A DNA stretch of 64,000 bases from CAVVIH01 sp963748295 (GCA_963748295.1 CAVVIH010000002.1:496001-560000), one strand, 5' to 3'. Numbered from the stretch's first letter, positions 47,315 through 56,053 are shown. Program-made: numbers and translations. The notes: generated from the sequence alone by a model not told the origin.

Positions 47315-47837
47315 GGCGCGACTGCCGGTTCGCGGCAGCCGCGCCGCCTCCGGCGAGACCGCCGGCAGCCGCACCGGTACGCAGGAGCGCGCCTGGGGGC
47401 GGCCACAAGTCGCCGCCGATGACCGCCGAAAACAGCGCAGCGACGCCCACGCCGAGCATCGCGCCGCCCGCCGCGCCCCTGGCCACGGAGCGGATGTTCG
47501 ATCCCGGCAGCGATACGAGATCGACCCGGACGACTTCCGCCCGCTCGATTTCGCGCTCCTGCCGATCGGCGATGATGCGCGCGCTGCGAATATCAGCGCC
47601 CAGGAAGGGCCCGACGTTCGCCGCGCCGTCCCGCGTCAGCACGTCGATGACGCTGCCGTGCGGCAGCCGCATGACGTTGTCCCATCGCTCGTAGGGCAGA
47701 GGCTCCGGCGCGTAGGCGGCCCGCCCGCGCGACGGCGGCGCATATCCATAAGGGCCCGCCTGCGCCGGGGGAAACAGGAGCGGGGAACAACCGGTTGCGA
47801 GCACGGCCGCGGCAGCCAGCACGAAAAGCCTCTTCAT
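47292..47837 (-). CDS. Lipoprotein with glycine-rich C-terminal segment
   Basis: A type II signal peptide, MKRLFVLAAAAVLATGCSPL, places the lipidated cysteine at residue 17. The next 65 residues are Pro/Tyr/Gly-rich; a compact region VMRLPHGSVIDVLTRDGAAN to VVRVDLVSLPGSNIRSVARG follows, resembling a small beta-barrel loop region, and then AARGAAGGAMLGVGVAALFS, glycine-zipper-like and possibly membrane-inserting. GGAGG lies 5 nt before the ATG at 47837. Function unknown; glycine-zipper lipoproteins often sit in the outer membrane. Confidence 0.75.
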   Translation of the reverse strand: MKRLFVLAAAAVLATGCSPLLFPPAQAGPYGYAPPSRGRAAYAPEPLPYERWDNVMRLPHGSVIDVLTRDGAANVGPFLGADIRSARIIADRQEREIERAEVVRVDLVSLPGSNIRSVARGAAGGAMLGVGVAALFSAVIGGDLWPPPGALLRTGAAAGGLAGGGAAAANRQSRLIYLARF

Positions 47838-48090
47838 CAAAGCCTCCACGACTGAATCTACCCGGAGGCCGTCCGGGAGGTCGTGATGCCGGCCTGAAGA
47901 ACTCTGAAAAACTATTGGGACTTCTTGCCGACCAGGGTCGATTCCGCTGGCTGGGTATTTACGACGCGCGCAATTCTCTTTCGCGCAGGGTAAAGCTCTG
48001 CCGCTCGCCGCTCCAATTCATTCGATTTTCGTAACCCCGCGCCAGGCACTGCGATTGCGCGTAGCAACCCCTTGTTCATAGGAGGCCAGA

Positions 48091-48660
48091 ATGCGTCGTA
48101 GCGGGATATTCGTGTCGTTGAGTGCGTGTGTTGGATTACTCGTGGCTGCGGCCGCGACTGTCGATGTGGCTGCTGAAAAGGAGAAGCAGCGCGGAAAGCG
48201 TGAAGTGGTTCTCTGGGACGACTGCGATCCGACCGACCCCCTTTGGGCCCCGACCGGCGGCTGCACGCTCAGCGAGGGAGCCGTCTCGTTCGCCGAATTC
48301 AACGCCTTCCGGCTGTCACCGCTGGCGCCGTCAGTGGTCGGGCATCCGGCCTGGGCGTTTGAGCCCAGCTACCTGACGATCAAGGCTGGAAAGGCTATCG
48401 CTGTCAGCAACGAAGGGGGAAGGGTCCATACCTTCACCCATGTGGCCCAGTTTGGCGGGGGACGCGTGCCGCCGCTCAACACCAGCCAGCCGGGAATTCC
48501 ACCGCTGACGCCGGCGTCGGAATGCGTCTCTCCCGGAGTGATCGACATCCCCGGCGGCGGCAAGAGCGTCGTCGAAGGCCTGGCTCCGGGCGACCACCGC
48601 TTCCAGTGCTGCATCCACCCATGGATGCGCGCACTGGTCAAGGTGAGCGAGGAGAAATAA
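48091..48660 (+). CDS. Secreted cupredoxin (plastocyanin-like) domain protein
   Basis: The 189-residue protein has a signal peptide (MRRSGIFVSLSACVGLLVAA). A short region with two cysteines, WDDCDPTDPLWAPTGGC, precedes a blue-copper-type fold: YLTIKAGKAIAVSNEGGRVH with the first His ligand in GRVHTF, and the closing loop DHRFQCCIHPWMRALVKVSE, supplying Cys, His and Met ligands. It probably carries type 1 copper and moves electrons in the periplasm. The ATG is preceded by AGGAGG at 6 nt. It ends directly before a hairpin heptamer array that separates it from the convergent permease gene. Confidence 0.85.
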   Translation: MRRSGIFVSLSACVGLLVAAAATVDVAAEKEKQRGKREVVLWDDCDPTDPLWAPTGGCTLSEGAVSFAEFNAFRLSPLAPSVVGHPAWAFEPSYLTIKAGKAIAVSNEGGRVHTFTHVAQFGGGRVPPLNTSQPGIPPLTPASECVSPGVIDIPGGGKSVVEGLAPGDHRFQCCIHPWMRALVKVSEEK

Positions 48661-48661
48661 C

Positions 48662-48733
48662 TCCCAACTCCCAAAAAAGCCCAACTCCCAAATTGGAAGT
48701 TGGGAGTTGGGAGTTGGCCTTTTTGGGAGTTGT
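48662..48733. repeat. Inverted heptamer array, AACTCCC and TTGGGAG arms
   Basis: Three AACTCCC units lead into an AAATTGG centre, followed by three TTGGGAG units and a T-rich TTTTTGGGAG. It separates the stops of two convergent genes by only 74 bp and may serve as a bidirectional terminator hairpin. Confidence 0.87.
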
Positions 48734-48734
48734 C

Positions 48735-51188
48735 TTAGTCTTCTCGCAGCACCCGCATCGGGTCGAGCGACATCGCGCGGCTGGCGGGCAGGTAGCTCGC
48801 CAGCAGCGCGACGAACATCACGCAGGCGACCACGACCGCCAGCGTGGCGGGATCGGTGGCCTTGACCTCGAACAACTGTGTCTGCAGCAGCCGCGTGAGC
48901 CACAACGCGCCTGCCAATCCCACGATCACACCCATGATCGTCACGCGCAGGCCCGCGCTCAGCAGCATGCCGAGTATGCCGAGGCGGCTCGCGCCGAGCG
49001 CCATGTGGATCCCGATCTCCTTGCGGCGTTCCGTGACGGTATACGAGAGCATCCCGTAGGTGCCCATCGCCGCCAGCAGCAGCGCGAAGCCTGCGAACGC
49101 GCCGAGCAGCGACGCGAGCAGCCTGGGTCTCGACACCGCTTCGGCGAACACGTCGTCCATGGTGCGCATGCGGACGATTGGCAGGCCGGGGTCGGCTGCC
49201 TGGACGAGGCGGCTGATTTCCGGCGCGAGGCTGTCGAGCCCGCGCGGCGAGCGGATGACGACGTTCATGCTGGCGGGCGCGAAGTTGGTGAGGCGCGGCC
49301 CCTGCTCGAACAGGAAGTACAGCTCGGTCCCGGTCCGTTCGGCGACGCCGCCCTGCTTCACGTCGCGGACGACGCCGACGATCGTGAACCATGGCGGGGC
49401 CTTGGGACCGAAGAACGGGTTGACGCGCTGGCCGACCGGATCGCGATCCTTGAAGAACGTGTTCGCCAGCGCCTCGTTGATCAGCACGACCGGGCCGCCG
49501 GTGGCGTCCGACGGTTCGAAGCCGCGCCCGCGGGTCACGTTGATGCCCATCGTCTTCAGGTAATCGACCGTGACGGTCTGGAAGTAGTCGACGTTCTCGA
49601 ACGGGCCTTCCTTGGGAGCCATGTAGTTCTCGAAATCGACGTCGTTTGCGAGGACCGCGCGCACCGGCGGCAGCCCGGTCATCGCCGCGGTTCCGGTGAC
49701 GCCCGGCAGCTCGTTGATGCTTCCGATCAGACGGCCGAAGAAATCAACCGTGCTCTGAGCCGACTGATATGTCGAGCGGGGGAGCACCAGGCCGAACGTC
49801 ACCATCCGATCGCGGTTGAAACCGGAATCGACCGCCGTGATGTTCGCGAGGCTCCTGAGCAGCAGGCCGGCGCCGGCGACCAGCACGATCGCGAGTGCGA
49901 CCTGGGTCACGACCAGGGCGCGTCGCACGCGCATGCGATCGGCAGCGGCGGTGCCGCGGGTTCCGCCTTCCTTCAGCGACAGCGTGACGATGCGCTCGCG
50001 AAGCTGCACGAGCGGCGCGAGGCCGAAGAGGAAGCCGGTCAGCAGCGAAACGGCCAGGCCGAAGAGGAGCACGGTGACGTCGAGCGAAATCTCCGCGGAG
50101 CGCGGCAGCGAACCACCGTCCACCGCGAGCAGTCCGCGAAGCGCGGCAATCGCGACCAGCACGCCGAGCGCGCCGCCGACGAGCGACAGGAGCACGGCCT
50201 CGGTCAGAAAGTGCCTGACCAGGCGCCATCGCCCGGCGCCGAGCGCGGATCGGATCGCGAATTCCTTCTGCCGCGCGCCGGCGCGGACCAGCAGCAGGTT
50301 CGCCATGTTCGCGCAGGCGATCAGCAGCACGAATCCGACGGCGCCCTGGAGCACCCAGATTGCTCTTGCCATGCCGCCTACCAGCTCGGCGTGCAGGGGC
50401 GTGAACTGCAGGCGATGTGTCTTCAGATTCGGCGCATGCGTGCCCGATGCGAACTCCGGCTTCCAGGCGGCGAGCATTCCCTCGAGCTCCCTGCGGGCCT
50501 CGTCGAGGGAAACCTGGTCTTTGAGCCTGCCGACGAGATAAAGAAAATGGCCGCTCCGACTCTGGACGTTCTTTGGATCGATCCCGATCGGCAGCCAGAC
50601 GTCGACGCGCTCGTCGTGCAGATCGAAGCCCGGCGGCATGATGCCGACGACCCGCATCTTCGAGCCGTCGATCGCGATCGTTCGTCCCACCAGCGTTTGA
50701 TCCGTCCCGAAGTCACTTCGCCACAAGGCATCGGAGATGATGACGATGTCCTCGGCGCCGGGTCGCGTGTCCTCCTCCGTGAAGAGCCGTCCGTAGCGGG
50801 GCTGAACGCCGAGTACGGTGAGCAGATCGTGCGTGACGACCGCCGAGTTGACGCGGCGCGGCCGGTCGTAGCCGCCGACGTTGACGGCGCCCTCCCGATA
50901 GGCGCCGACGCCCGAGAAGGACCTGTTCCGGTTGCGGAATTCGAGGTACTCGGGGACCGATACCCAGAACTTGTCGAAATTGAGGGCGGTGAACTGGCTC
51001 GTGATGAACATGAGCCGTTCGGGGTTGGGATAGGAAAGCGGGCGCAGCAGCACGCCGTGGACGACACTGAAGATCGCGGTGTTGGCGCCGATGCCGAGCG
51101 CGAGCGTCAGCAGGGTGACCGCCGCGTAGCCCGGGCTCCTGAGGATGCCGCGCACGGCGTAGACCACGTCCTGCCAGAGTGTGCTCAT
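48735..51188 (-). CDS. ADOP-type duplicated permease (MacB core and FtsX domains)
   Basis: An intact 817-residue membrane protein with two FtsX/MacB halves. The first helix is GYAAVTLLTLALGIGANTAI, followed by a periplasmic MacB-like domain (RVVGIMPPGFDLHDERVDVW), three helices (GFVLLIACANMANLLLVRAG and the RQKEFAIRSALGAGRWRLVR coupling loop), a second helix-periplasmic unit (SFKD-type NEALANTFFKDRDPVGQRV), and the last three helices with RRKEIGIHMALGASRLGILG. The start is the ATG of MSTLWQDVVYAVRG. ADOP permeases are a hallmark expansion in Acidobacteriota and lack their own ATPase. A PadR regulator lies divergently 100 bp away. Confidence 0.93.
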   Translation of the reverse strand: MSTLWQDVVYAVRGILRSPGYAAVTLLTLALGIGANTAIFSVVHGVLLRPLSYPNPERLMFITSQFTALNFDKFWVSVPEYLEFRNRNRSFSGVGAYREGAVNVGGYDRPRRVNSAVVTHDLLTVLGVQPRYGRLFTEEDTRPGAEDIVIISDALWRSDFGTDQTLVGRTIAIDGSKMRVVGIMPPGFDLHDERVDVWLPIGIDPKNVQSRSGHFLYLVGRLKDQVSLDEARRELEGMLAAWKPEFASGTHAPNLKTHRLQFTPLHAELVGGMARAIWVLQGAVGFVLLIACANMANLLLVRAGARQKEFAIRSALGAGRWRLVRHFLTEAVLLSLVGGALGVLVAIAALRGLLAVDGGSLPRSAEISLDVTVLLFGLAVSLLTGFLFGLAPLVQLRERIVTLSLKEGGTRGTAAADRMRVRRALVVTQVALAIVLVAGAGLLLRSLANITAVDSGFNRDRMVTFGLVLPRSTYQSAQSTVDFFGRLIGSINELPGVTGTAAMTGLPPVRAVLANDVDFENYMAPKEGPFENVDYFQTVTVDYLKTMGINVTRGRGFEPSDATGGPVVLINEALANTFFKDRDPVGQRVNPFFGPKAPPWFTIVGVVRDVKQGGVAERTGTELYFLFEQGPRLTNFAPASMNVVIRSPRGLDSLAPEISRLVQAADPGLPIVRMRTMDDVFAEAVSRPRLLASLLGAFAGFALLLAAMGTYGMLSYTVTERRKEIGIHMALGASRLGILGMLLSAGLRVTIMGVIVGLAGALWLTRLLQTQLFEVKATDPATLAVVVACVMFVALLASYLPASRAMSLDPMRVLRED

Positions 51189-51288
51189 GCGCAAGCGTGT
51201 ATCACGAATTGGTTCACCAGAGCAACTAAATTGACGCGGCGCGGCGGCGCTGGATTTTCTGCCGCGTTTCGCCGACACTGGAGGCGCG

Positions 51289-51618
51289 ATGAGCGCCTCC
51301 TCGCTCGGCGAAATGGAGCACCTCGTGATGCTGGCGATCCTGCGGCTTGGCGATCGCGCGTACGGCATTCCGGTGATCGAGGAGGTGCGCACGCGGACCG
51401 GCCGGCGCGTCTCGCGGGCGAGTGTCTACGTCGCGCTGCGGCGGCTGGAGCAGAAGGGGCTGGTCACGTCGCGGCTCGGCGCCAGCACGCCGGAGCGTGG
51501 CGGCCGCGCCAAGCGCTACTTCAAGCTGCGCGCGTCGGCGCTGCGCGCGCTGCGCGCGTCACGGGCCGCCTACGTCAACATGTGGCGCGATTACGAAGCG
51601 ATTCTGGACGGGGTCTGA
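51289..51618 (+). CDS. PadR family transcriptional regulator
   Basis: A 109-residue winged-helix protein: SLGEMEHLVMLAILRLGDRA, IEEVRTRTGRRVSRASVYVA and LRRLEQKGLVTSRLGASTPE with the wing, then the short C-terminal helix. PadR proteins sense small aromatic or antibiotic ligands and repress transport genes. Divergent arrangement with the ADOP permease is the standard pair in this phylum. The intervening 100 bp contains TGGT-TC-ACCA near 51208, a possible operator. It overlaps the next gene by one base (TGATG). Confidence 0.93.
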   Translation: MSASSLGEMEHLVMLAILRLGDRAYGIPVIEEVRTRTGRRVSRASVYVALRRLEQKGLVTSRLGASTPERGGRAKRYFKLRASALRALRASRAAYVNMWRDYEAILDGV

Positions 51619-52043
51619 TGCGCCGATTCCACCTGCCAGCCGCGGTGCGTGCGGCGACGCTGCTGCTGCCGATCGATCAGCGCGATGCGATCGTCGGCGA
51701 TCTGATCGAGTGCAGCGTGGACGAGTGGGGACCGTCCGGCGTCCGCACCAACACGTGGATGTCGGTCCAGTGCCTGACGATCGGCCTCGGCCTGCGGGCG
51801 ACGCAGTTGCGGGACCGCGTGGTGGTGGAGGCGGCGCGCGAGGTGCTCGACGGCGTGCGGATGGAAACCACGCACGCCCTGCGGCAGACGTTCCGGCGGC
51901 CCGGCACGCTCGCCGCCGCGCTCATCGCCCTCGCCATCGCCGCCGGCGCCACCGCGGCGGCCGGCTTCGTGGTCCAGGCGGTCACCCGGATCGAGTCGCG
52001 GCCGGCGATCACCGGCGGTCTTGCCTGGGTCGTGAAGCCCTAG
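51618..52043 (+). CDS. Short membrane protein resembling an ADOP permease prefix region
   Basis: A 141-residue protein: RFHLPAAVRAATLLLPIDQR, AIVGDLIECSVDEWGPSGVR, a hydrophobic helix WMSVQCLTIGLGLRA and a second helix TLAAALIALAIAAGATAAAG. The segment LLLPIDQRDAIVGDLIE parallels the permease-prefix domain (a GDLEEE pattern) normally fused to ADOP permeases and followed by the first FtsX helix, so this may be a detached or truncated permease N-terminus. It is coupled to padR by overlapping stop and start. The region after it holds the AGGCCT repeats. Confidence 0.65.
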   Translation: MRRFHLPAAVRAATLLLPIDQRDAIVGDLIECSVDEWGPSGVRTNTWMSVQCLTIGLGLRATQLRDRVVVEAAREVLDGVRMETTHALRQTFRRPGTLAAALIALAIAAGATAAAGFVVQAVTRIESRPAITGGLAWVVKP

Positions 52044-52050
52044 CCCACCG

Positions 52051-52114
52051 GCGATGGCAGGCCTGAAGGCCTACGCTACTTTTGCGATGGCAGGCCTGAA
52101 GGCCTGCGCTACCG
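52051..52114. repeat. Two tandem 33-bp repeats containing AGGCCTGAAGGCCT
   Basis: GCGATGGCAGGCCTGAAGGC followed by CTACGCTAC at 52051 repeats at 52084 with one change (CTGCGCTAC). Each unit holds AGGCCT twice, separated by GA, so it can form a cruciform. It lies between two convergent genes, and the second copy runs into the 3' end of the TPR-thioredoxin gene. Confidence 0.75.
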
Positions 52115-54298
52115 CTGTGCGGTAGAAGTCCCCGCCGCTGTCTTCAACTCGTTCATCCGCTGCAGCTGCTTAATCAGGAACTCGTAGTCGGTGAACGGCC
52201 CCTCGCCGTGCCGCGCCCAGTGCACTTTTCCATCCTTGTCGATCAGGATCGTCGAGTGGATCGGCATCTCCTCGAAGTCGTCGTACGACTTGAACCGCCG
52301 GGCGTTCTCGAACTGGCCGTCCGACAGCAGGCGGACGGCGAGCGAGTCCTGTGACTTCGCGTTCGACTCCGGCGTGTCGGCGCTCACCGCCAGGACGTCC
52401 GTGTCGAGCGCCTTCCATCGCTCCTTGCGCTCGTTCAGATCTTTCAGCTGCTGGACGCAGTGCGCGCACCCCACGCCCAGATAGAACACCAGCACGACAT
52501 TGCGGCCGCGGAACTGGTCGAGCGTCACCGCCGCGCCGGTGTGATCGCGGGCCTGGAGCTGCGGCGCGGCGAACGGCTTCCACACGGCCGGGCCGTACGT
52601 GTCGAGCGCGGTCCGCTTGTAGTTACGCTGCGGACCGGCGGAGCGATCGGTCGCGGTCGCCTGGATGCCGATCGCCTTCGCGTCGTTCATCCACCGCAGT
52701 CCCGGTTCGGCGTCCTGCCACACGTGGTAAAGCTGCGCGAGCGTCTCGGTCGCGCCCTTCGAATCGCCGACCGCCTGGCGCGCGCGCGCCAGGCCGGCCA
52801 GCGCGAACGGATCGTTGCGCACCGCTTTCAGTCCCTTTTCGAACGCATCCACCGCGAGCTTCGGGCTCGACTGATCCAGGTACGCGTAGCCGAGCTTCGA
52901 GTACATCAGGGTGGGGAAGAACGGCGGATCGTCGTAGCTCGCGCGCAGCTCCAGCTCCTTCGGCGCCGCCTGGGCGAGGAGCATGAGGCCTTCGAGCACG
53001 TTCCCGCGCTTGAACGCGAGCGTCGCCGCCAGCTCCATCGACTGGACCTCGAACTGCAGCTTGTACGACGTATTCTCCGGCTTCTCGACGTCCTTCTTGA
53101 GCGCGTCGAAGTCGCTGACCGCCTTCGGGCCGTCCGGATGGTTCGTCGCCAGCTTCGCCAGCGCTTCGGCGTGTCCGCGCGACAGCTTGTCGCGCAGCGA
53201 GTCGCCCCACGGAATCGAGCCTGCCTGCAGGATCTCGTTCCAGCGCTCGAACTTCACGAGCGCGCGCGTCAGCGCCGCAACCCCCTGCCAGTGAGGACTG
53301 AACCGCGTCGCGTCGTTCAGCTTCGGATCGAGCGGCACCGCCAGCAGCTCTCGTGCGCCGCGAATCGCTTCCGATGGCAGCCCGAGCTGCTCCTGCACGT
53401 AGCTCAGATAGTTGCGATTGTGCGCGTAGTTCCAGGTGTTGTAGGGAAACACCATCCGCCGGCCCATGTAGCCGATCTCGGCGCGCGTCGCGGCGTCGAG
53501 CGAGATCGCCGCCTCGTGATACATGCCGAGGCCGGCGTAGATGTGCCCGGGCATGTGCAGGGCGTGGCCGATGCCCGGCACCAGCTCGCCGTACTTCCGG
53601 CAGCTCTCCAGCGCCTGCGCGCCGTCCTCGTCGTCCCAGTTGTGAATGCGGTAGTGATGGCCACCCGGGTGCAACGGCGAGGCCGCCAGAATCTGTCTGA
53701 TCAAGAGCTCTGTGCCGACGCGATTCCCGCCCATCGTCGCTTCGGCGTACAAGGCCTTTGCCTCGACGTCATTCGGGTACTTGATGATCAGCCTCTCCAT
53801 CGCGCGGTTGAAACGGTTGCGCGAATCCGGCGGCGCGGGACCGTCCGGAAAGAGGATCTCCCACGTCTCGATGTAGTCGCGCTCGCGCTCGGTGCCGCGA
53901 TGCTTCCGTTTCGATGCTTCCTTCATGAAGGCGGCGGCGCGCGTGCCGCTGGTCGCGCGTACGAGCCCCCAGTACGGCATCGGCGCATCGGGGTCGAGCT
54001 TCACCGCCCACCTGAACGCGCGCTCCGCCTCGAAGAACCAGAACGAGTGGAGCAGCGTGTGCCCCTGGTCGAACCACTGCTGCACTTCGGGCTTCGACGT
54101 CGTGATGGGGAAGTGCGTCTCCCCGATGCCGTCGATCCGCGATGGTTTCTCGCGCGGGCCCTCGTCGAAGGCTTCGCCGAGCTTCGAATGTCCGGACTTG
54201 TGGCGTTCCGCCGGCGTGTTGCCGTCGGTCGGCCCTTGCGCCGCCGCCATGGACGTACACGCCAGCGCCATCGCTACCATCACCGAGCGTGCGCGCAT
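52109..54298 (-). CDS. Tetratricopeptide-repeat protein fused to a C-terminal thioredoxin-like (AhpC/TSA) domain
   Basis: A secreted 729-residue protein: signal peptide MRARSVMVAMALACTSMAAA; TPR-type helices over residues 60-560, with an unusually conserved histidine-rich stretch (HPGGHHYRIHNWDDEDGAQA and GIGHALHMPGHIYAGLGMYH); and from about residue 575 a peroxiredoxin/TlpA-like fold, LDQFRGRNVVLVFYLGVGCA, with a CAHC site at 611-614 and MPIHSTILIDKDGKVHWARH. It probably performs disulfide or peroxide chemistry in the periplasm. It is intact. The M20 amidohydrolase gene ends immediately upstream without a gap, which suggests one transcript. Confidence 0.85.
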   Translation of the reverse strand: MRARSVMVAMALACTSMAAAQGPTDGNTPAERHKSGHSKLGEAFDEGPREKPSRIDGIGETHFPITTSKPEVQQWFDQGHTLLHSFWFFEAERAFRWAVKLDPDAPMPYWGLVRATSGTRAAAFMKEASKRKHRGTERERDYIETWEILFPDGPAPPDSRNRFNRAMERLIIKYPNDVEAKALYAEATMGGNRVGTELLIRQILAASPLHPGGHHYRIHNWDDEDGAQALESCRKYGELVPGIGHALHMPGHIYAGLGMYHEAAISLDAATRAEIGYMGRRMVFPYNTWNYAHNRNYLSYVQEQLGLPSEAIRGARELLAVPLDPKLNDATRFSPHWQGVAALTRALVKFERWNEILQAGSIPWGDSLRDKLSRGHAEALAKLATNHPDGPKAVSDFDALKKDVEKPENTSYKLQFEVQSMELAATLAFKRGNVLEGLMLLAQAAPKELELRASYDDPPFFPTLMYSKLGYAYLDQSSPKLAVDAFEKGLKAVRNDPFALAGLARARQAVGDSKGATETLAQLYHVWQDAEPGLRWMNDAKAIGIQATATDRSAGPQRNYKRTALDTYGPAVWKPFAAPQLQARDHTGAAVTLDQFRGRNVVLVFYLGVGCAHCVQQLKDLNERKERWKALDTDVLAVSADTPESNAKSQDSLAVRLLSDGQFENARRFKSYDDFEEMPIHSTILIDKDGKVHWARHGEGPFTDYEFLIKQLQRMNELKTAAGTSTAQR

Positions 54299-55612
54299 CT
54301 ACTTCGCTCCTGCGGCGCTGCCGCCGCGTGTGTTGAGGTAATCCACGGCAAGGTGCGCGAGCGTGCGCACGCCGGTAATCAGGGCCGATTCGTCGACGAA
54401 GAACTTCGGCGAGTGGTTCTGACCCGCCTTGCCGACGTCCGCCGGCGGCGTGATGCCGAGCAGCAGGAACAAGCCGGGCACCTGCCGCTGAAAGAACGAA
54501 AAGTCCTCGGCGCCCGTGATCTTCTTTCCTTCGACAACCTTGTCGCCGGCGACGCGGCGAAGCGTCGGCAGCATGCGCTTCGTCAGCTCGGGATTGTTGA
54601 CCGTGACCGGATAGCCGCGATCGATGCGGACGTCAGCCGTGGCGCCGCCCGCGGCGGCAATCTGCGTGGCGGTCTTGCGAATCCGTTCGTGGATGTCGTT
54701 CTGCATCGCATCGTCGAACGTCCGGATCGTTCCGACCAGCCGCGCCGAATCGGGAATGATGTTGTTGCGCACCCCCGCCTCGAACTGGCCGACGGTGACG
54801 ACGGCGGGCTGCGCGGTGATGTCGACCTGCCGCGACACGATCGTCTGGAGCGCGAGCACGATCTGCGAGCCGATGACGACCGGATCGACGCCGGCCCAGG
54901 GGGTCGCGCCGTGCGTCTGCCGGCCGCGGACGATGATCTCGTAGCTGTCGGCGGCGGCCATCATCGGGCCGCTGATCCACGAGATCTGGCCGGTCGGCAT
55001 GTTCGCGTAGACGTGCACGCCGAAGATCGCGTCGACGACCGGATCCTTGAGCACGCCGGCGGCCACCATCGCTTCCGCACCGGCCGGGCGCTCCTCGCGC
55101 GGCACGTTTTCTTCTGCGGGCTGGAAAATGAACTTCACGCTGCCCGGCAGCTCGGCGCGCATGCCCGACAGGACCTTCGCGACTCCAAGCAGCATCGCGA
55201 CGTGCGTATCGTGGCCGCACGCGTGCATCACGCCGACCGGACGGCCTTCGTACTCGGCCTTCGCGCGGCTCGCGAACAGCAGGCCGGTTTCTTCGGTGAC
55301 CGGCAGGCCGTCCATGTCGGCCCGAAGCGCCACGACGCCGCCCGGGCGGCCGCCCTTCAACAGCGCCACCACCCCGTGACGCGCGACGTTCTCGCGTGGC
55401 TCGAGCCCGAACGCGCGGAGCTTGCCGGCGACGAACTTCGCCGTCTCCGCCTCGCGGTTGGACAACTCGGGGTTCTGGTGCAGGTGCCGGCGCCACTCGA
55501 GCATTTCCTGTTCGATTGCGGCGGCGGCCTTGTCGATGGCCGAGGAAGACGCCGACGGTGCAGAGGGAGACTGGGCCACTATCGCGGCCGCGGCGATGAG
55601 TGCGATCAGCAT
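54299..55612 (-). CDS. M20 family metallo-amidohydrolase, secreted
   Basis: A 437-residue enzyme of the hippurate hydrolase/IAA-amino acid hydrolase group. The first 20 residues form a signal peptide (MLIALIAAAAIVAQ). Metal ligands: H130, C132 and H134 in MHACGHDTH, E167/E168 in FQPAEENV, and a C-terminal histidine in GQNHSPKFFVDESAL. The dimerisation domain contains RGRQTHGATPWAGVDPVVIG. It hydrolyses N-acyl or amide bonds of amino-acid conjugates in the periplasm. The TPR-thioredoxin gene follows immediately. Confidence 0.92.
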   Translation of the reverse strand: MLIALIAAAAIVAQSPSAPSASSSAIDKAAAAIEQEMLEWRRHLHQNPELSNREAETAKFVAGKLRAFGLEPRENVARHGVVALLKGGRPGGVVALRADMDGLPVTEETGLLFASRAKAEYEGRPVGVMHACGHDTHVAMLLGVAKVLSGMRAELPGSVKFIFQPAEENVPREERPAGAEAMVAAGVLKDPVVDAIFGVHVYANMPTGQISWISGPMMAAADSYEIIVRGRQTHGATPWAGVDPVVIGSQIVLALQTIVSRQVDITAQPAVVTVGQFEAGVRNNIIPDSARLVGTIRTFDDAMQNDIHERIRKTATQIAAAGGATADVRIDRGYPVTVNNPELTKRMLPTLRRVAGDKVVEGKKITGAEDFSFFQRQVPGLFLLLGITPPADVGKAGQNHSPKFFVDESALITGVRTLAHLAVDYLNTRGGSAAGAK

Positions 55613-55634
55613 GAGTGGGGTAAGTTTACTGCGG

Positions 55635-55889
55635 TCAGCCGCCGGGGCTGTCGTAATACCCCTGTTCCTTCAGCCGCTCGCCGTAAACCTTCGCCCAGTT
55701 CAGCGCCAGCCACTCTTCCTGGAAGGTTTCGGTCAGCACCAGATCGGCGTCCTGGACGACCCGGACTTCGACCGGCACGTGGGACGCGAAGATCACGCAC
55801 CGCACGTCGGTCTTTCTGCGGCGAAGACACCAGAGCACTTTCGCGCCCGGCTGGACGGGATATGCGTTCACAGTGGACGCGCCTCTCAC
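55635..55889 (-). CDS. Small conserved hypothetical protein
   Basis: An 84-residue protein with VLWCLRRRKTDVRCVIFASH, VEVRVVQDADLVLTETFQEE and AKVYGERLKEQGYYDSPGG: a short four-stranded sheet with a C-terminal helix, a pattern shared by many small proteins in Acidobacteriota of unknown function. The start is GTG 55889. It lies 22 bp upstream of the M20 gene. Codon use is ordinary for the window. Confidence 0.6.
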   Translation of the reverse strand: MRGASTVNAYPVQPGAKVLWCLRRRKTDVRCVIFASHVPVEVRVVQDADLVLTETFQEEWLALNWAKVYGERLKEQGYYDSPGG

Positions 55890-55968
55890 GCGCTCACCAA
55901 CCTTTTATGGTTCAGGGGGAGCAATGATTAAACAAAATTCCGCGGTTCAGGTCAAGCTCTTCGCTCTT

Positions 55969-56053
55969 TTGGGAGTTGGGTTTTATTGGGAGTTGGGAGT
56001 TTTTGGGGAGTTGGGCCTTTTTGGGAGTTGGGCCTTTTTGGGAGTTGGGAGTT
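55969..56053. repeat. Direct heptamer array, unit TTGGGAG
   Basis: Six TTGGGAG-type units with T-rich separators, all in one orientation, run almost to the start of the VWFA protein gene. Unlike the other TTGGGAG loci there is no AACTCCC arm. The unit has no stop codon in any frame, so the frame of the next gene is open through it. Confidence 0.85.

Noticed and set aside
47850..48090. A possible coding fragment reading LLADQGRFRWLGIYDA
   Set aside because: It is only about 20 residues with no supporting sequence on either side; the 240-bp spacer otherwise shows nothing beyond the cupredoxin ribosome site.
48522..55927. Two open frames of 1173 and 1155 codons on the plus strand
   Set aside because: They are antisense to the ADOP permease and to the TPR-thioredoxin and M20 genes, which have clear families; the plus-strand translations are His/Arg/Gln-rich noise.
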